Source of the DNA: Paracoccus tibetensis
Lineage (GTDB): Bacteria > Pseudomonadota > Alphaproteobacteria > Rhodobacterales > Rhodobacteraceae
Length of the DNA stretch: 39,011 nucleotides
Direction of reading: 5' to 3'
NCBI RefSeq assembly: GCF_900102505.1
Contig: NZ_FMVT01000020.1
Span: 1 to 39,011 of the forward strand
Part shown: piece after piece, positions 1-7,278 of the stretch
Layout of the letters: every line of letters begins with the position of its first letter
Numbering within the stretch: the stretch's first letter is position 1
Translations under genes and position numbers: made by a program
Notes under the pieces: generated by a model
The model's database searches: none
Seen by the model: the letters and a program-made list of their open reading frames with translations, nothing else
What the model was told of the DNA's origin: nothing

Positions 1-1508
1 TCGATGAAGCGGCCGGCGAGGGTGTGGCGCGCCTCGGCGCCGTTCAGCGTGACCCGCAGGCCACCCGCGCGGATCGCCTGGCTGCGCACCAGCCCGTCGG
101 GATCGGCCACGTCCACCATCGGCGCCTTTCGGGCGTCGAAGATCGCCGTGTAGAAGAGCGACCAGCTGAGCATTTCGTCATAGGCCATGGTCTGGCCGAT
201 ATGGTCGATGCCGGTGATCCCGGCGCCAAGCTCCGCGGGGGAGGCGGCGAAGTCCACCTGCCAGATGCCGGCAAGGTCCGCGCCCTCGTCCAGAAGCCGC
301 AGCACGCTGCCGCCGACGCCGCGGATCGCCGGGATCCGCAGCTCGCCCGCGGCCGGCTCCTCGCCATGGGGCTGGGCCAGAAGGCCCGTGGCGCGGGCGA
401 AGGCCGCCTGAGCATCCGGCACCATCAGCGCGATCTCAGAGACCGTGGTGCCGTGGGTCAGGTAGGTGCTGTGGGTGAAGCCCGCCTCGCCGGTGTTCAC
501 CAGCACGTTCGCGCGGCCCTGCCGCCAGAGCGTCACGGGCTTGGACACATGCGCCCCCGCCCGCGCAAAGCCCGCGCTGTCCAGCAGCGCCTCCAGCGCG
601 GGGGCCTCGGCGGGCGTGGTCGCGAACTCGATGAACTCGACGCGGCCGACCGGAGCCGGGGGCGGCAGAGCGACGGGCGCGAGAGCGGGCTCGGCCCCCC
701 GGAGCACCGCGTCCATCAGCGCGATCAGGCTGCGGTGCCCGTCCTGCGCGACCATCCGCGGCAGGCCAGCTCGGAACTGGTCGTTGAAGATCTCGAGGCT
801 GAGCGGGCCGTCATAGCCGGTCGCCGCGACCGCGCGCATGAAGCCGGTGACGTCCAGATCGCCCTCGCCAGGCATGTTGCGGAAATGGCGCGACCAGTAG
901 AGCAGATCCATGTCGATCGCCGGCGCGTCGGCCAGCTGGACGAAGAAGATCCGGTCGCCGGGGATGGCGCGGATCGTGTCGGGATCGATCTTGCGGGCCA
1001 GCGTGTGGAAGCTGTCGAGGATCAGGCCGACATGGCGGTGGTCCGCGCGGCGCACAACCTCCCACGCGTCGCGGTGGTCGAAGACGTGGCGGCCCCAGCA
1101 GAGCGCCTCGAAGCCGACGCGGACGCCGTGGCGGGCGGCCAGATCGCCCAGGTCGCGGAAGTCCTGCGCCATGCGGTCGATGCCGCCCATCGCGGCGGGA
1201 TGCATGGTCGAGCAGACCAGCATCAGGTCGGTGCCCAGCTGGGTCATCAGCTCGAACTTGCGCTCGGCCCGCGCGAAGGCACGGGTGCGGTGCGGCTCGG
1301 GCAGGGCCTCGAAGTCGCGGAAGGGCTGGAAGAGCGTGATCTGAAGCCCGTGATCGCGCACCATGCGCCCGACCTCGGCGGGGGTGAAGTCCGAGGCGAG
1401 GAAGTCCTGCTCGAAGATCTCGATCCCGTCGAAGCCGGCAGCGGCGATGGCGGCCAGCTTGGTGGGCAGAGTGCCCGAGACGGTGACGGTGGCGATCGAG
1501 GTCTTCAT
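1..1508 (-). CDS. quiC: 3-dehydroshikimate dehydratase fused to HPPD-like domain (3' end off the window)
   Basis: Converts 3-dehydroshikimate to protocatechuate, the exit step of quinate/shikimate catabolism. The 502 visible residues begin MKTSIATVTVSGTLPTKLAA, a sugar-phosphate-isomerase-like TIM barrel (about 1-270). Putative metal ligands E134 (GFEALCWG), D165 (LILDSFHTL), Q191 (FFVQLADAP) and E239 (LSLEIFND) fall at the positions I recall for the Pseudomonas putida QuiC1 metal site. A second half from about residue 290 is a vicinal-oxygen-chelate module like 4-hydroxyphenylpyruvate dioxygenase, with GIDHIGQTM and GGLRVTLNG. The full protein is expected to be about 600-640 residues, so roughly the last 100 lie beyond base 1. 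The start overlaps the aroE stop (ATGA), implying translational coupling. The family is clear; the role of the C-terminal domain is not. Confidence 0.9.
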   Translation of the reverse strand, partial: MKTSIATVTVSGTLPTKLAAIAAAGFDGIEIFEQDFLASDFTPAEVGRMVRDHGLQITLFQPFRDFEALPEPHRTRAFARAERKFELMTQLGTDLMLVCSTMHPAAMGGIDRMAQDFRDLGDLAARHGVRVGFEALCWGRHVFDHRDAWEVVRRADHRHVGLILDSFHTLARKIDPDTIRAIPGDRIFFVQLADAPAIDMDLLYWSRHFRNMPGEGDLDVTGFMRAVAATGYDGPLSLEIFNDQFRAGLPRMVAQDGHRSLIALMDAVLRGAEPALAPVALPPPAPVGRVEFIEFATTPAEAPALEALLDSAGFARAGAHVSKPVTLWRQGRANVLVNTGEAGFTHSTYLTHGTTVSEIALMVPDAQAAFARATGLLAQPHGEEPAAGELRIPAIRGVGGSVLRLLDEGADLAGIWQVDFAASPAELGAGITGIDHIGQTMAYDEMLSWSLFYTAIFDARKAPMVDVADPDGLVRSQAIRAGGLRVTLNGAEARHTLAGRFI

Positions 1509-2359
1509 ATGTCCCGCCCCGCGGCCAGATCGGCGCGAAGCCGCGCCTCGTCCAGCGGAAGGCCGGTGAAGATCGACCACGCATCGACGCCCTGCCCCAC
1601 AAACAGCTCGTAACCTGAGATGATGTCGAGGCCTTCAACCGCGGCCTCAATCAGGAACTGCGTGTTTACCGGCGTGTAGACGGCGTCGAAGGCCCACGTT
1701 GCCCCCGCTATCAGCGGCGCTGGCAGCGGCGTGCCCTCATAGCCGATCATGCCGACAGGGGTGCAGTTGATGAGGCCCTGCGCCCCTGGCGCCAACGCCG
1801 CAGCCTCCGTGCCGGTCGCGACCGCCAGTTCCGGGCGCGCCGCCCGCAGCGCCTGTGCCAAGCCTTCGGCCTTGGCGTGGTCGCGGTCGGCCAGCCGGAT
1901 TTCGGTGACGCCAAGCGCAATCAGCCCGAAGGCCACTGCCCGGCCAACGCCGCCCGCGCCGATCATCAGCACCACACCCGGCGCGGCGTTCCCCCGCACC
2001 CGGCGGTAGGCGGAGACAAAGCCCGAATAGTCGGTGTTAAATCCCTGCGGCTGGCCGTTCCCGAAAAGCACCGTGTTGCAGGCGCCGATGGCCGCCACCA
2101 GCGGATCGTCAATGCGCAGGCGCCCGGCGACGACCTCCTTGTAGGGATAGGTCACATTGATGCCGCGATAGCCCCCGCCGGCGCATCGGTCGAAAAGCGC
2201 ATTGAAATCCAGCCCCTCCTGCCGCGGGATCAGGCTGTCATAGCGCACCGCGCGCCCGTTCTGCGCCCCCGCCAGCCGGTGCAGCCGCGGCGACTGAGAG
2301 GCGGCAATGTTGTCGCCGATCAGGCCCAGAAGGATCGTGTCAGGCGTTTGCATGCGCAT
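1505..2359 (-). CDS. aroE: Shikimate/quinate dehydrogenase (AroE family)
   Basis: NAD(P)-dependent oxidoreductase of 284 residues interconverting shikimate and 3-dehydroshikimate, or quinate and 3-dehydroquinate. The substrate domain has GLIGDNIAASQSPRLH near residue 12 and GINVTYPYKE near 66, whose Lys is the family's catalytic base. The Rossmann motif is GAGGVGRAVAFGLIALG, and the C-terminal GYELFVGQGVDAW helix is typical. In this operon, next to a catabolic dehydroquinate dehydratase and dehydroshikimate dehydratase, a degradative role is more likely than the aromatic biosynthetic one. The start overlaps the aroQ end by 20 bp; an ATG two codons downstream is equally possible. NAD versus NADP preference and quinate versus shikimate preference cannot be decided here. 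Confidence 0.9.
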   Translation of the reverse strand: MRMQTPDTILLGLIGDNIAASQSPRLHRLAGAQNGRAVRYDSLIPRQEGLDFNALFDRCAGGGYRGINVTYPYKEVVAGRLRIDDPLVAAIGACNTVLFGNGQPQGFNTDYSGFVSAYRRVRGNAAPGVVLMIGAGGVGRAVAFGLIALGVTEIRLADRDHAKAEGLAQALRAARPELAVATGTEAAALAPGAQGLINCTPVGMIGYEGTPLPAPLIAGATWAFDAVYTPVNTQFLIEAAVEGLDIISGYELFVGQGVDAWSIFTGLPLDEARLRADLAAGRDI

Positions 2360-2786
2360 CCGCCATATCCAGCACGGCGCGCACGGCGATGGGATAGCCG
2401 GCGGGCCCGAGCCCCGCGATGACGGCCGTTGCCGCGCGCGACATCAGCGAGTTGTGGTAGATCGCCTCGCGCCGGTGGATGTTCGAGATATGCAGCTCGA
2501 TGATCGGGCCGGGAAACATCTTCAGCGCGTCGAGGATCGGGATCGAGGTGAAGGTCAGTCCCGCCGGGTTGATGACGATTGCGGCCGCGTCGTCGATGGC
2601 CTCGTGGATCCAATCGATGATCTGCGCCTCGCTGTTCGACTGCCGAAAGACAAGCGCCCGGTCGCCGGCGGCGTCGCGGCACTGGCGCTCGATCTCGGCC
2701 AGGGTGGTGTGGCCGTAGATCTCGGGCTCGCGCTTGCCGAGACGGTTGAGGTTCGGGCCGTTGAGGACGTGGATCGGTTTCGACAT
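2340..2786 (-). CDS. aroQ: Type II 3-dehydroquinate dehydratase
   Basis: Small 148-residue dehydratase converting 3-dehydroquinate to 3-dehydroshikimate. It has the type II signature LNGPNLNRLGKREPEIYG with R19 and catalytic Y24, then FRQSNSEAQIIDWIH, the substrate loop NPAGLTFTS and ELHISNIHRRE with catalytic H99. The loop normally reads NPxxxTHTS; here the His is Phe79, an unusual change next to the substrate carboxylate pocket. Type II enzymes are used in both biosynthesis and quinate breakdown; position between a TRAP importer and a shikimate dehydrogenase points to breakdown. It lies 19 bp downstream of dctM and overlaps aroE. Confidence 0.92.
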   Translation of the reverse strand: MSKPIHVLNGPNLNRLGKREPEIYGHTTLAEIERQCRDAAGDRALVFRQSNSEAQIIDWIHEAIDDAAAIVINPAGLTFTSIPILDALKMFPGPIIELHISNIHRREAIYHNSLMSRAATAVIAGLGPAGYPIAVRAVLDMADAHANA

Positions 2787-2805
2787 GGTCAGCCAGATCG
2801 TTGGG

Positions 2806-4098
2806 TCATCCCTGGTAGCCGAACTGGCGCGGCAACCACAGGACGAGGTCGGGGAAGAGCGTGATGACGGCTAGCGCAAAGATGAGCGCCGCAATGAACG
2901 GGACGAGGTCGATGAAGATGTTGCGTAGCGGCGCCCGGGTAATGCTCTGCATGATGAAGATCAGAAGGCCGTAGGGCGGCGTGATGAGGCCGATCATGAT
3001 GTTGACCACCGCGATCACCCCGAAATGCACCAGGTCGATGCCGAGCGCGTTGGCCGTCGGGATGAAAACCGGCACGATGATCAGGATGATCGCCGTGCCT
3101 TCCAGAAGGCAACCCAGCAGCAGCAGCGCGACGTTGACCATCAGCAGGAACTGCAGCGGCGTCAGGTCGTAGCCCTCCAGAAAGATCCGCAGCGCCTGCG
3201 GGATGTTTTCGGCGGTGACGACGTAGTTGAAGACCAGCGCGCCCGCGATCAGCATGCCGATGGCGACCGACGAGCGCGCCCCGCGCACCAGCGAGCTGTA
3301 GACCTGCGCCACGCTGACGCTGCGGTAGAGCACGACCGAGATGATGAAGGCATAGGCGGCGGCGACGGCGGCGGCCTCGGTCGGGGTCATGGCGCCGCTG
3401 TAGATACCGCCCAGCAGGACGACGGGCATCATCAGCGCAGGGAAGGCATGGAAGGTGATGCCGGGAAGCTGGCGCAGCGGCACCGGCGCCTCGACCGGGA
3501 AGGACCTGTGGCGGGCGGTCAGGAAGACCACGACCATCAGCATCAGCCCCATCAGCAGGCCCGGCAGGATGCCCGCCAGGAATAGGAAGCCGATGGAGGC
3601 GTTCGAGACGAGCGCGTAAAGCACCATCGGGATGGACGGTGGCACGATTGGTCCGATGACCGCGGCAGAGGCGGTCAGGGCCGCCGCGAAGCTGCGGGTG
3701 TAGCGGCCGTCGCGGGTCATCATGTTGGCGATGATCCGCCCCGTCCCTGCCGCATCCGCGAAGGCCGAGCCGGACATGCCCGAAAACACGATGGACTGGA
3801 CGATGTTGACATAGGCCAGCCCGCCGCGGAACCGGCCGACCAGCGCGTTGCAGAAGCGCAGCAGCCGGTCGGTCATCGAGCCGATGTTCATCAACTCGGC
3901 CGCCAGGATGAACAGCGGCACGGCGAGGATGACATAGCCGGTGAACATGCTGTTCAGCAGGCGCTCGGCCACCAGACCCATGTCCTGCCCGCGCATGTAG
4001 AGATAGACGATGGAGCCGCCGATCATCGACAACCCGATGGGAATGCCCAGGATGGCGAAGGCGCCGATGACCAGAAGCGCGATGGTGAAGGGGTCCAT
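2806..4098 (-). CDS. dctM: TRAP transporter large permease (DctM)
   Basis: A 430-residue inner-membrane protein with about a dozen hydrophobic segments, the ion-coupled translocation subunit of a tripartite ATP-independent periplasmic transporter. Family hallmarks are AVPLFILAAELMNIG, the SGMSGSAFADAAGTGRI loop, GPIVPPSIPMVLYA and GLITPPYGLLIFIMQ. It starts 2 nt after the dctQ stop and is followed by aroQ, so the transporter and degradative enzymes appear to be one transcription unit. Quinate, shikimate or a related hydroxylated cyclohexane carboxylate is the probable cargo, inferred from the neighbours and not from the permease sequence. Confidence 0.95.
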   Translation of the reverse strand: MDPFTIALLVIGAFAILGIPIGLSMIGGSIVYLYMRGQDMGLVAERLLNSMFTGYVILAVPLFILAAELMNIGSMTDRLLRFCNALVGRFRGGLAYVNIVQSIVFSGMSGSAFADAAGTGRIIANMMTRDGRYTRSFAAALTASAAVIGPIVPPSIPMVLYALVSNASIGFLFLAGILPGLLMGLMLMVVVFLTARHRSFPVEAPVPLRQLPGITFHAFPALMMPVVLLGGIYSGAMTPTEAAAVAAAYAFIISVVLYRSVSVAQVYSSLVRGARSSVAIGMLIAGALVFNYVVTAENIPQALRIFLEGYDLTPLQFLLMVNVALLLLGCLLEGTAIILIIVPVFIPTANALGIDLVHFGVIAVVNIMIGLITPPYGLLIFIMQSITRAPLRNIFIDLVPFIAALIFALAVITLFPDLVLWLPRQFGYQG

Positions 4099-4100
4099 GC

Positions 4101-4616
4101 TTACTCGCCGCGCTCAAGGTTGCTGTTGCCGGCCATCGGGTCGTGGCCGATGGCCGCCCTCGCACCCAGCCACAGGTAGCGGCAGATGATCGCCACGGCG
4201 AAGACGACGTAGATCGAATAGAGCCAGTCGTAGCGGATGCGCAGGTAGGACGTTCGCTGAACCCGCATGAAGGTCACGTAGTCCCAGACCGCGGGCAGCG
4301 ATATGAGGAACAGGCCGACCAGCCCGAGCGCGGCAATCACCGTCATGAATCGCCGGATGCCCGGACGGACGCTGCCATAGACGATGTCGAAGCGGATCTC
4401 GTCCTCCTCGCGCAGCAGAAAGGCGGCGCCGAACAGCACCAGCCAGATCCACATCACGGTGCTCAGCTCGGAGGCCCAACCTGCGGGCCAGTTCAGCACG
4501 TAGCGGAAGAGGATGGTGATGATGAAGGACAGGAACATCGTGGCCAGCATTGCCGCCGCGATGGCGTCGGCCGCGTGCCTGAGCCAGGACGCCGCCCGAG
4601 AAAGGCCATGTCGCAT
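4101..4616 (-). CDS. dctQ: TRAP transporter small permease (DctQ)
   Basis: A 171-residue membrane protein with four predicted helices, the partner of DctM. FLSFIITILFRYVLNWPAGW and the following WLVLFGAAFLLREEDEIRFD are typical of DctQ, including the acidic cluster after helix 2. I chose the ATG at 4616 (MRHGLSRAASW) because a GGAG lies a few bases upstream and the extra N-terminal residues of a longer reading frame are not family-like. It is separated from dctP by a 62-bp gap holding a strong hairpin. Confidence 0.92.
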   Translation of the reverse strand: MRHGLSRAASWLRHAADAIAAAMLATMFLSFIITILFRYVLNWPAGWASELSTVMWIWLVLFGAAFLLREEDEIRFDIVYGSVRPGIRRFMTVIAALGLVGLFLISLPAVWDYVTFMRVQRTSYLRIRYDWLYSIYVVFAVAIICRYLWLGARAAIGHDPMAGNSNLERGE

Positions 4617-4651
4617 GTCGCGCTCCGGAAGTGTCGCCGCTAGCGAAGAAC

Positions 4652-4671
4652 GGGGCCGGATCGCCGGCCCC
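4652..4671 (-). terminator. Intercistronic hairpin downstream of dctP
   Basis: Perfect 8-bp GC-only stem (GGGGCCGG and CCGGCCCC) with a 4-nt loop, starting 7 nt after the dctP stop and ending about 36 nt before the dctQ start. There is no T-tract. Such hairpins between binding-protein and permease genes commonly protect the upstream mRNA end or attenuate transcription so the binding protein is made in excess; that role is inferred. Confidence 0.55.
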
Positions 4672-4678
4672 ATCTCGA

Positions 4679-5668
4679 TCAGAGCCCGTTGATGCGCTCG
4701 ACCATGCCCTCGGGCCAGTCGGCCGAGATGGGCGAATTGAGGTAGCGGTCCTGCGCGAAGCTGCGGAACGCGTCGATATTGGGTTCGTATACTTCGAGCC
4801 CCTGCTCGGTGAAGAACGTCGCCAGCTCGGTCTCGCTGCGCTGATGCTCTGCCGTGCTCCAGGCGATGGCCTCATCCGCGGCGGCCTGGAATGCCTCCTG
4901 CTGCTCGGGCGTCATCTCGTTCCAGACCGAGGAGGAGACGGTCAGCAGGTCGAAGGCGACGAGATGAGAGGTCAGGGCGATCTGGCTCATCACCTCGTAG
5001 AAGCGCATGTTCTGCACGTTGGGCAGCGGGTTGTCCTGCCCGTCGATGGCGCCGGTCTGCAGGCCGGTATAGACCTCGGCATAGGCCATCGCGGTGGGGT
5101 TCGCGCCGATCGCCTCGCCGAGGAACTGCCAGGCCTCGCCCGGCGGCATCCGCAGGCGGATGCCCGACATGTCCTCGGGCGTCTCGATCCGGCGGTCAGG
5201 CACGAGCCCGACATGCCGGGTGCCGAAGAAGGTGGGCCCAAGAATGTGGACGCCCAGCTGCTCTTCCGCCATCGCCTTCATCTCGTCGCCTGCCTCGCTC
5301 TCGAAGAAGGCCAGCAAATGATCGGCGTCGCGGAACAGGTAGGCCGAGGTCAGGATCGACCAGGCCGGGATCTGGTTGGCGATGTCCTGGGGCGCGATGT
5401 TGCCCATCTCGAGGTTGCCGCGCTGCAGGGCCACAAGCTCGGTTCCTTGGCTGAACAGCGTGCCGCCGTAGTGGATCTCCATGTCGAAGTCTTCGGCGAT
5501 CGCCTCTTCGAACTGCTGGATCATCTGGGCGCGGATGTCCTGATCAGAGAACACGGCAGAGAAGCGCAGCAGCGGCTTGTCCTGAGCGGATGCGTTGCCG
5601 GCGTGACCGACCGCAAGCAGCATGGCGCAGCCGGCAAGCAAGGCGCGGCGCGAAAAAGCGTGGTCCAT
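4679..5668 (-). CDS. dctP: TRAP transporter solute-binding protein (DctP)
   Basis: A 329-residue periplasmic receptor, first gene of the leftward operon. The N-terminal signal peptide has Arg-Arg, a hydrophobic stretch (LLAGCAMLLAVGHAG) and cleavage at ASA-QD. Family features are ALQRGNLEMGNIAPQDIANQ, IRLRMPPGEAWQFLGEAIGA (with the Arg that binds substrate carboxylates in DctP proteins) and YTGLQTGAIDGQDNPLPN. A carboxylate ligand is expected; the downstream enzymes suggest quinate or shikimate. The start is supported by GGAGGAAAC directly upstream. Confidence 0.93.
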   Translation of the reverse strand: MDHAFSRRALLAGCAMLLAVGHAGNASAQDKPLLRFSAVFSDQDIRAQMIQQFEEAIAEDFDMEIHYGGTLFSQGTELVALQRGNLEMGNIAPQDIANQIPAWSILTSAYLFRDADHLLAFFESEAGDEMKAMAEEQLGVHILGPTFFGTRHVGLVPDRRIETPEDMSGIRLRMPPGEAWQFLGEAIGANPTAMAYAEVYTGLQTGAIDGQDNPLPNVQNMRFYEVMSQIALTSHLVAFDLLTVSSSVWNEMTPEQQEAFQAAADEAIAWSTAEHQRSETELATFFTEQGLEVYEPNIDAFRSFAQDRYLNSPISADWPEGMVERINGL

Positions 5669-5871
5669 AGGTTTCCTCCCACAGGATCATGTCGAGATGC
5701 TGCGGTGTCCGTTCCTCCGCACCGCGACTGACACGGTGCCATCAGATGCCTCATCGTTCAACAGCTAAATCGCGTGTCACCAAACATTATGCGTTTCGTA
5801 TGATGCTCGCCGGGTGTAGCTGTATGGGAAGCACTGTTGTGCGGCAGACGATACTGAGGGAAAAGTCTCTG
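5669..5871. promoter_or_regulatory. Divergent promoter region between dctP operon and fused GntR regulator
   Basis: A 203-bp gap between two divergently transcribed starts, with a relatively AT-rich core around 5760-5830. It must hold the operon promoter and probably the regulator's operator. I cannot assign -35/-10 boxes confidently. Frames here stay open upstream of the regulator, but those residues do not resemble GntR N-termini. Confidence 0.6.
5785..5805. promoter_or_regulatory. Candidate GntR operator (imperfect palindrome)
   Basis: CATTATGCG and CGTATGATG flank a TTT spacer; 7 of 9 arm positions are complementary. FadR-type GntR proteins bind short inverted repeats in divergent promoters, and this is the best symmetrical site I see between the regulator and the operon it probably controls. 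The assignment is inferred. Confidence 0.35.
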
Positions 5872-7248
5872 ATGATGCTGGCTGATCCACAGGAAACCTC
5901 TGGCGAAAGCGCCTACCGGGCCATTCGAGCGGATATCGTGTCCGGTCGACTTCCACCCCGTGACCGCATGCGCCTCGAAACGCTGAAGTCGCACTACGCC
6001 GCCAGCATCAGCACCTTGCGCGAGGCGCTCTACCGGCTGACCAGCGAAGGGCTGGTGGTGGTAGAGACACGCGGCTTCGAGGTCGCGCCGCTGAGCACCC
6101 AGGAGTTCGTGGAACTGGCCGCGCTGCGCGAGCTGCTCGAAACCCGTGCCATGCGGCAGTCCTTTGCAGCGGGAACGCTGGAATGGGAGGGGCAGGTCGT
6201 CGGGTCTTTCCACAAGTTGAACCGGATGGAGCAGCTGATGCTCTCGGGTGACCGCAGCCGCAGCACGGAGTGGAAGCAATATGACCGCGAGTTCCACCGC
6301 ACGCTGATCTCGGCCTGCGCCTCGCAGGAGCTTCTCGCAGCTCACGCCGCCATCTTTGACCGCTTTCAGCGCTACCAGATCGTGGCGGTGATCTTCCGTG
6401 GAGAGGCCGCCGCCGCCGAGCACGAGGCCCTTCGGCAGGCGGCGCTGGACCGCCGCATCGAAGACGCGGAGTCGGTGCTGCATCGTCATATCCAGGGCTG
6501 CATCGAGCACAGCATGGCGCAGGGCCTGCTGGACGCCGCGCTGCCTGACAGTTCTGTGCCAGGCGCGCGCCCGCGCGAACCTAGGCGCGACGCAGACCTG
6601 TCGGTCGGCGAGCGCGGATGGCGACAGGTGCGCGGCGATATCCTGATGGGCCGCCTGCTGCCGCGCCAGAAGCTGCGGCTCGACAGCCTGCGCGCCAGCT
6701 ACGGCGTCAGCATCAGCACCCTGCGCGAGATCCTGAACCGGCTGACCTCCGAAGGCCTCGTCATCGCCGAGGGGCAGCGGGGCTTCGAGGTAGCGCCCGT
6801 GTCGGCCGCAAACCTGCACGAGATCGCGCAGCTGCGCCTTCTCCTCGAGGGGCAGGCGCTGGAGGATTCCTTCGCCGCCGGCGATGTCGAATGGGAAGCG
6901 CAGCTTGTCGCCGCCTATCACCGGCTGGTCTCCCTGGAAGAGCGCATGGCCGCGAACGACCGCAGCGCGGCGGAGCTGTGGAAGCAGTATGACTGGCAGT
7001 TCCATCAGGCCCTGATATCGGCCTGCGGATCTCAGATGCTGATGCAGCTGCACGGCGCGATATTTGACAAGTATCTGCGCTACCAGATGATCGCCCTGTC
7101 CTACCGAGGCCGGATCGCGGCGGACGAGCATCGCGCGCTGCATGACTGCGCTCTGCGTCGCGATGCCGCCGGCGCCCGCGCGGTGCTTGAGCAGCATCTG
7201 CAAGGCGGCGTGAGCCACGCGCTGATGACCGGAACCTTCGACAGCTGA
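5872..7248 (+). CDS. Tandem-duplicated GntR/FCD transcriptional regulator (two regulators in one chain)
   Basis: A 458-residue protein, twice the normal FadR-subfamily length. Residues about 12-215 form one winged helix plus FCD ligand domain; a Pro/Arg-rich linker (about 220-247) leads to a second complete copy at about 249-455, a period near 235 residues. The recognition helices are nearly identical (SISTLREALYRLTSEGLV and SISTLREILNRLTSEGLV), with about 30 of 52 residues identical across the winged helices. Each FCD keeps the Asp/His metal-ligand pattern (YDREFH and YDWQFH, then EHEAL/EHRAL and a later His). FadR-type regulators act as dimers, so this could be a covalent pseudo-dimer. It probably controls the divergent quinate/shikimate operon in response to a carboxylate. 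The start at 5872 follows GAGGG by 11 nt; the second ATG is adjacent. Confidence 0.9.
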   Translation: MMLADPQETSGESAYRAIRADIVSGRLPPRDRMRLETLKSHYAASISTLREALYRLTSEGLVVVETRGFEVAPLSTQEFVELAALRELLETRAMRQSFAAGTLEWEGQVVGSFHKLNRMEQLMLSGDRSRSTEWKQYDREFHRTLISACASQELLAAHAAIFDRFQRYQIVAVIFRGEAAAAEHEALRQAALDRRIEDAESVLHRHIQGCIEHSMAQGLLDAALPDSSVPGARPREPRRDADLSVGERGWRQVRGDILMGRLLPRQKLRLDSLRASYGVSISTLREILNRLTSEGLVIAEGQRGFEVAPVSAANLHEIAQLRLLLEGQALEDSFAAGDVEWEAQLVAAYHRLVSLEERMAANDRSAAELWKQYDWQFHQALISACGSQMLMQLHGAIFDKYLRYQMIALSYRGRIAADEHRALHDCALRRDAAGARAVLEQHLQGGVSHALMTGTFDS

Positions 7249-7264
7249 CGCGGCCGCGGCCGCG
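7249..7264. repeat. 16-bp perfect GC palindrome between convergent genes
   Basis: CGCGGCCGCGGCCGCG is fully self-complementary and lies directly after the regulator stop, 15 bp before the end of the convergent SDR gene. With no T-tract it is a poor intrinsic terminator by sequence, but its position between convergent ends suits a transcription-end or mRNA-stabilising role. Confidence 0.4.
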
Positions 7265-7278
7265 CCAGTGCTCTTAGT

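Noticed and set aside
24..1613. Long plus-strand open frame (about 530 codons) opposite the dehydroshikimate dehydratase and aroE
   Set aside because: It is low-complexity Arg/Ala/Gly/Asp-rich, matches no family and is the antisense shadow expected in high-GC DNA; the minus-strand protein has a complete metal site.
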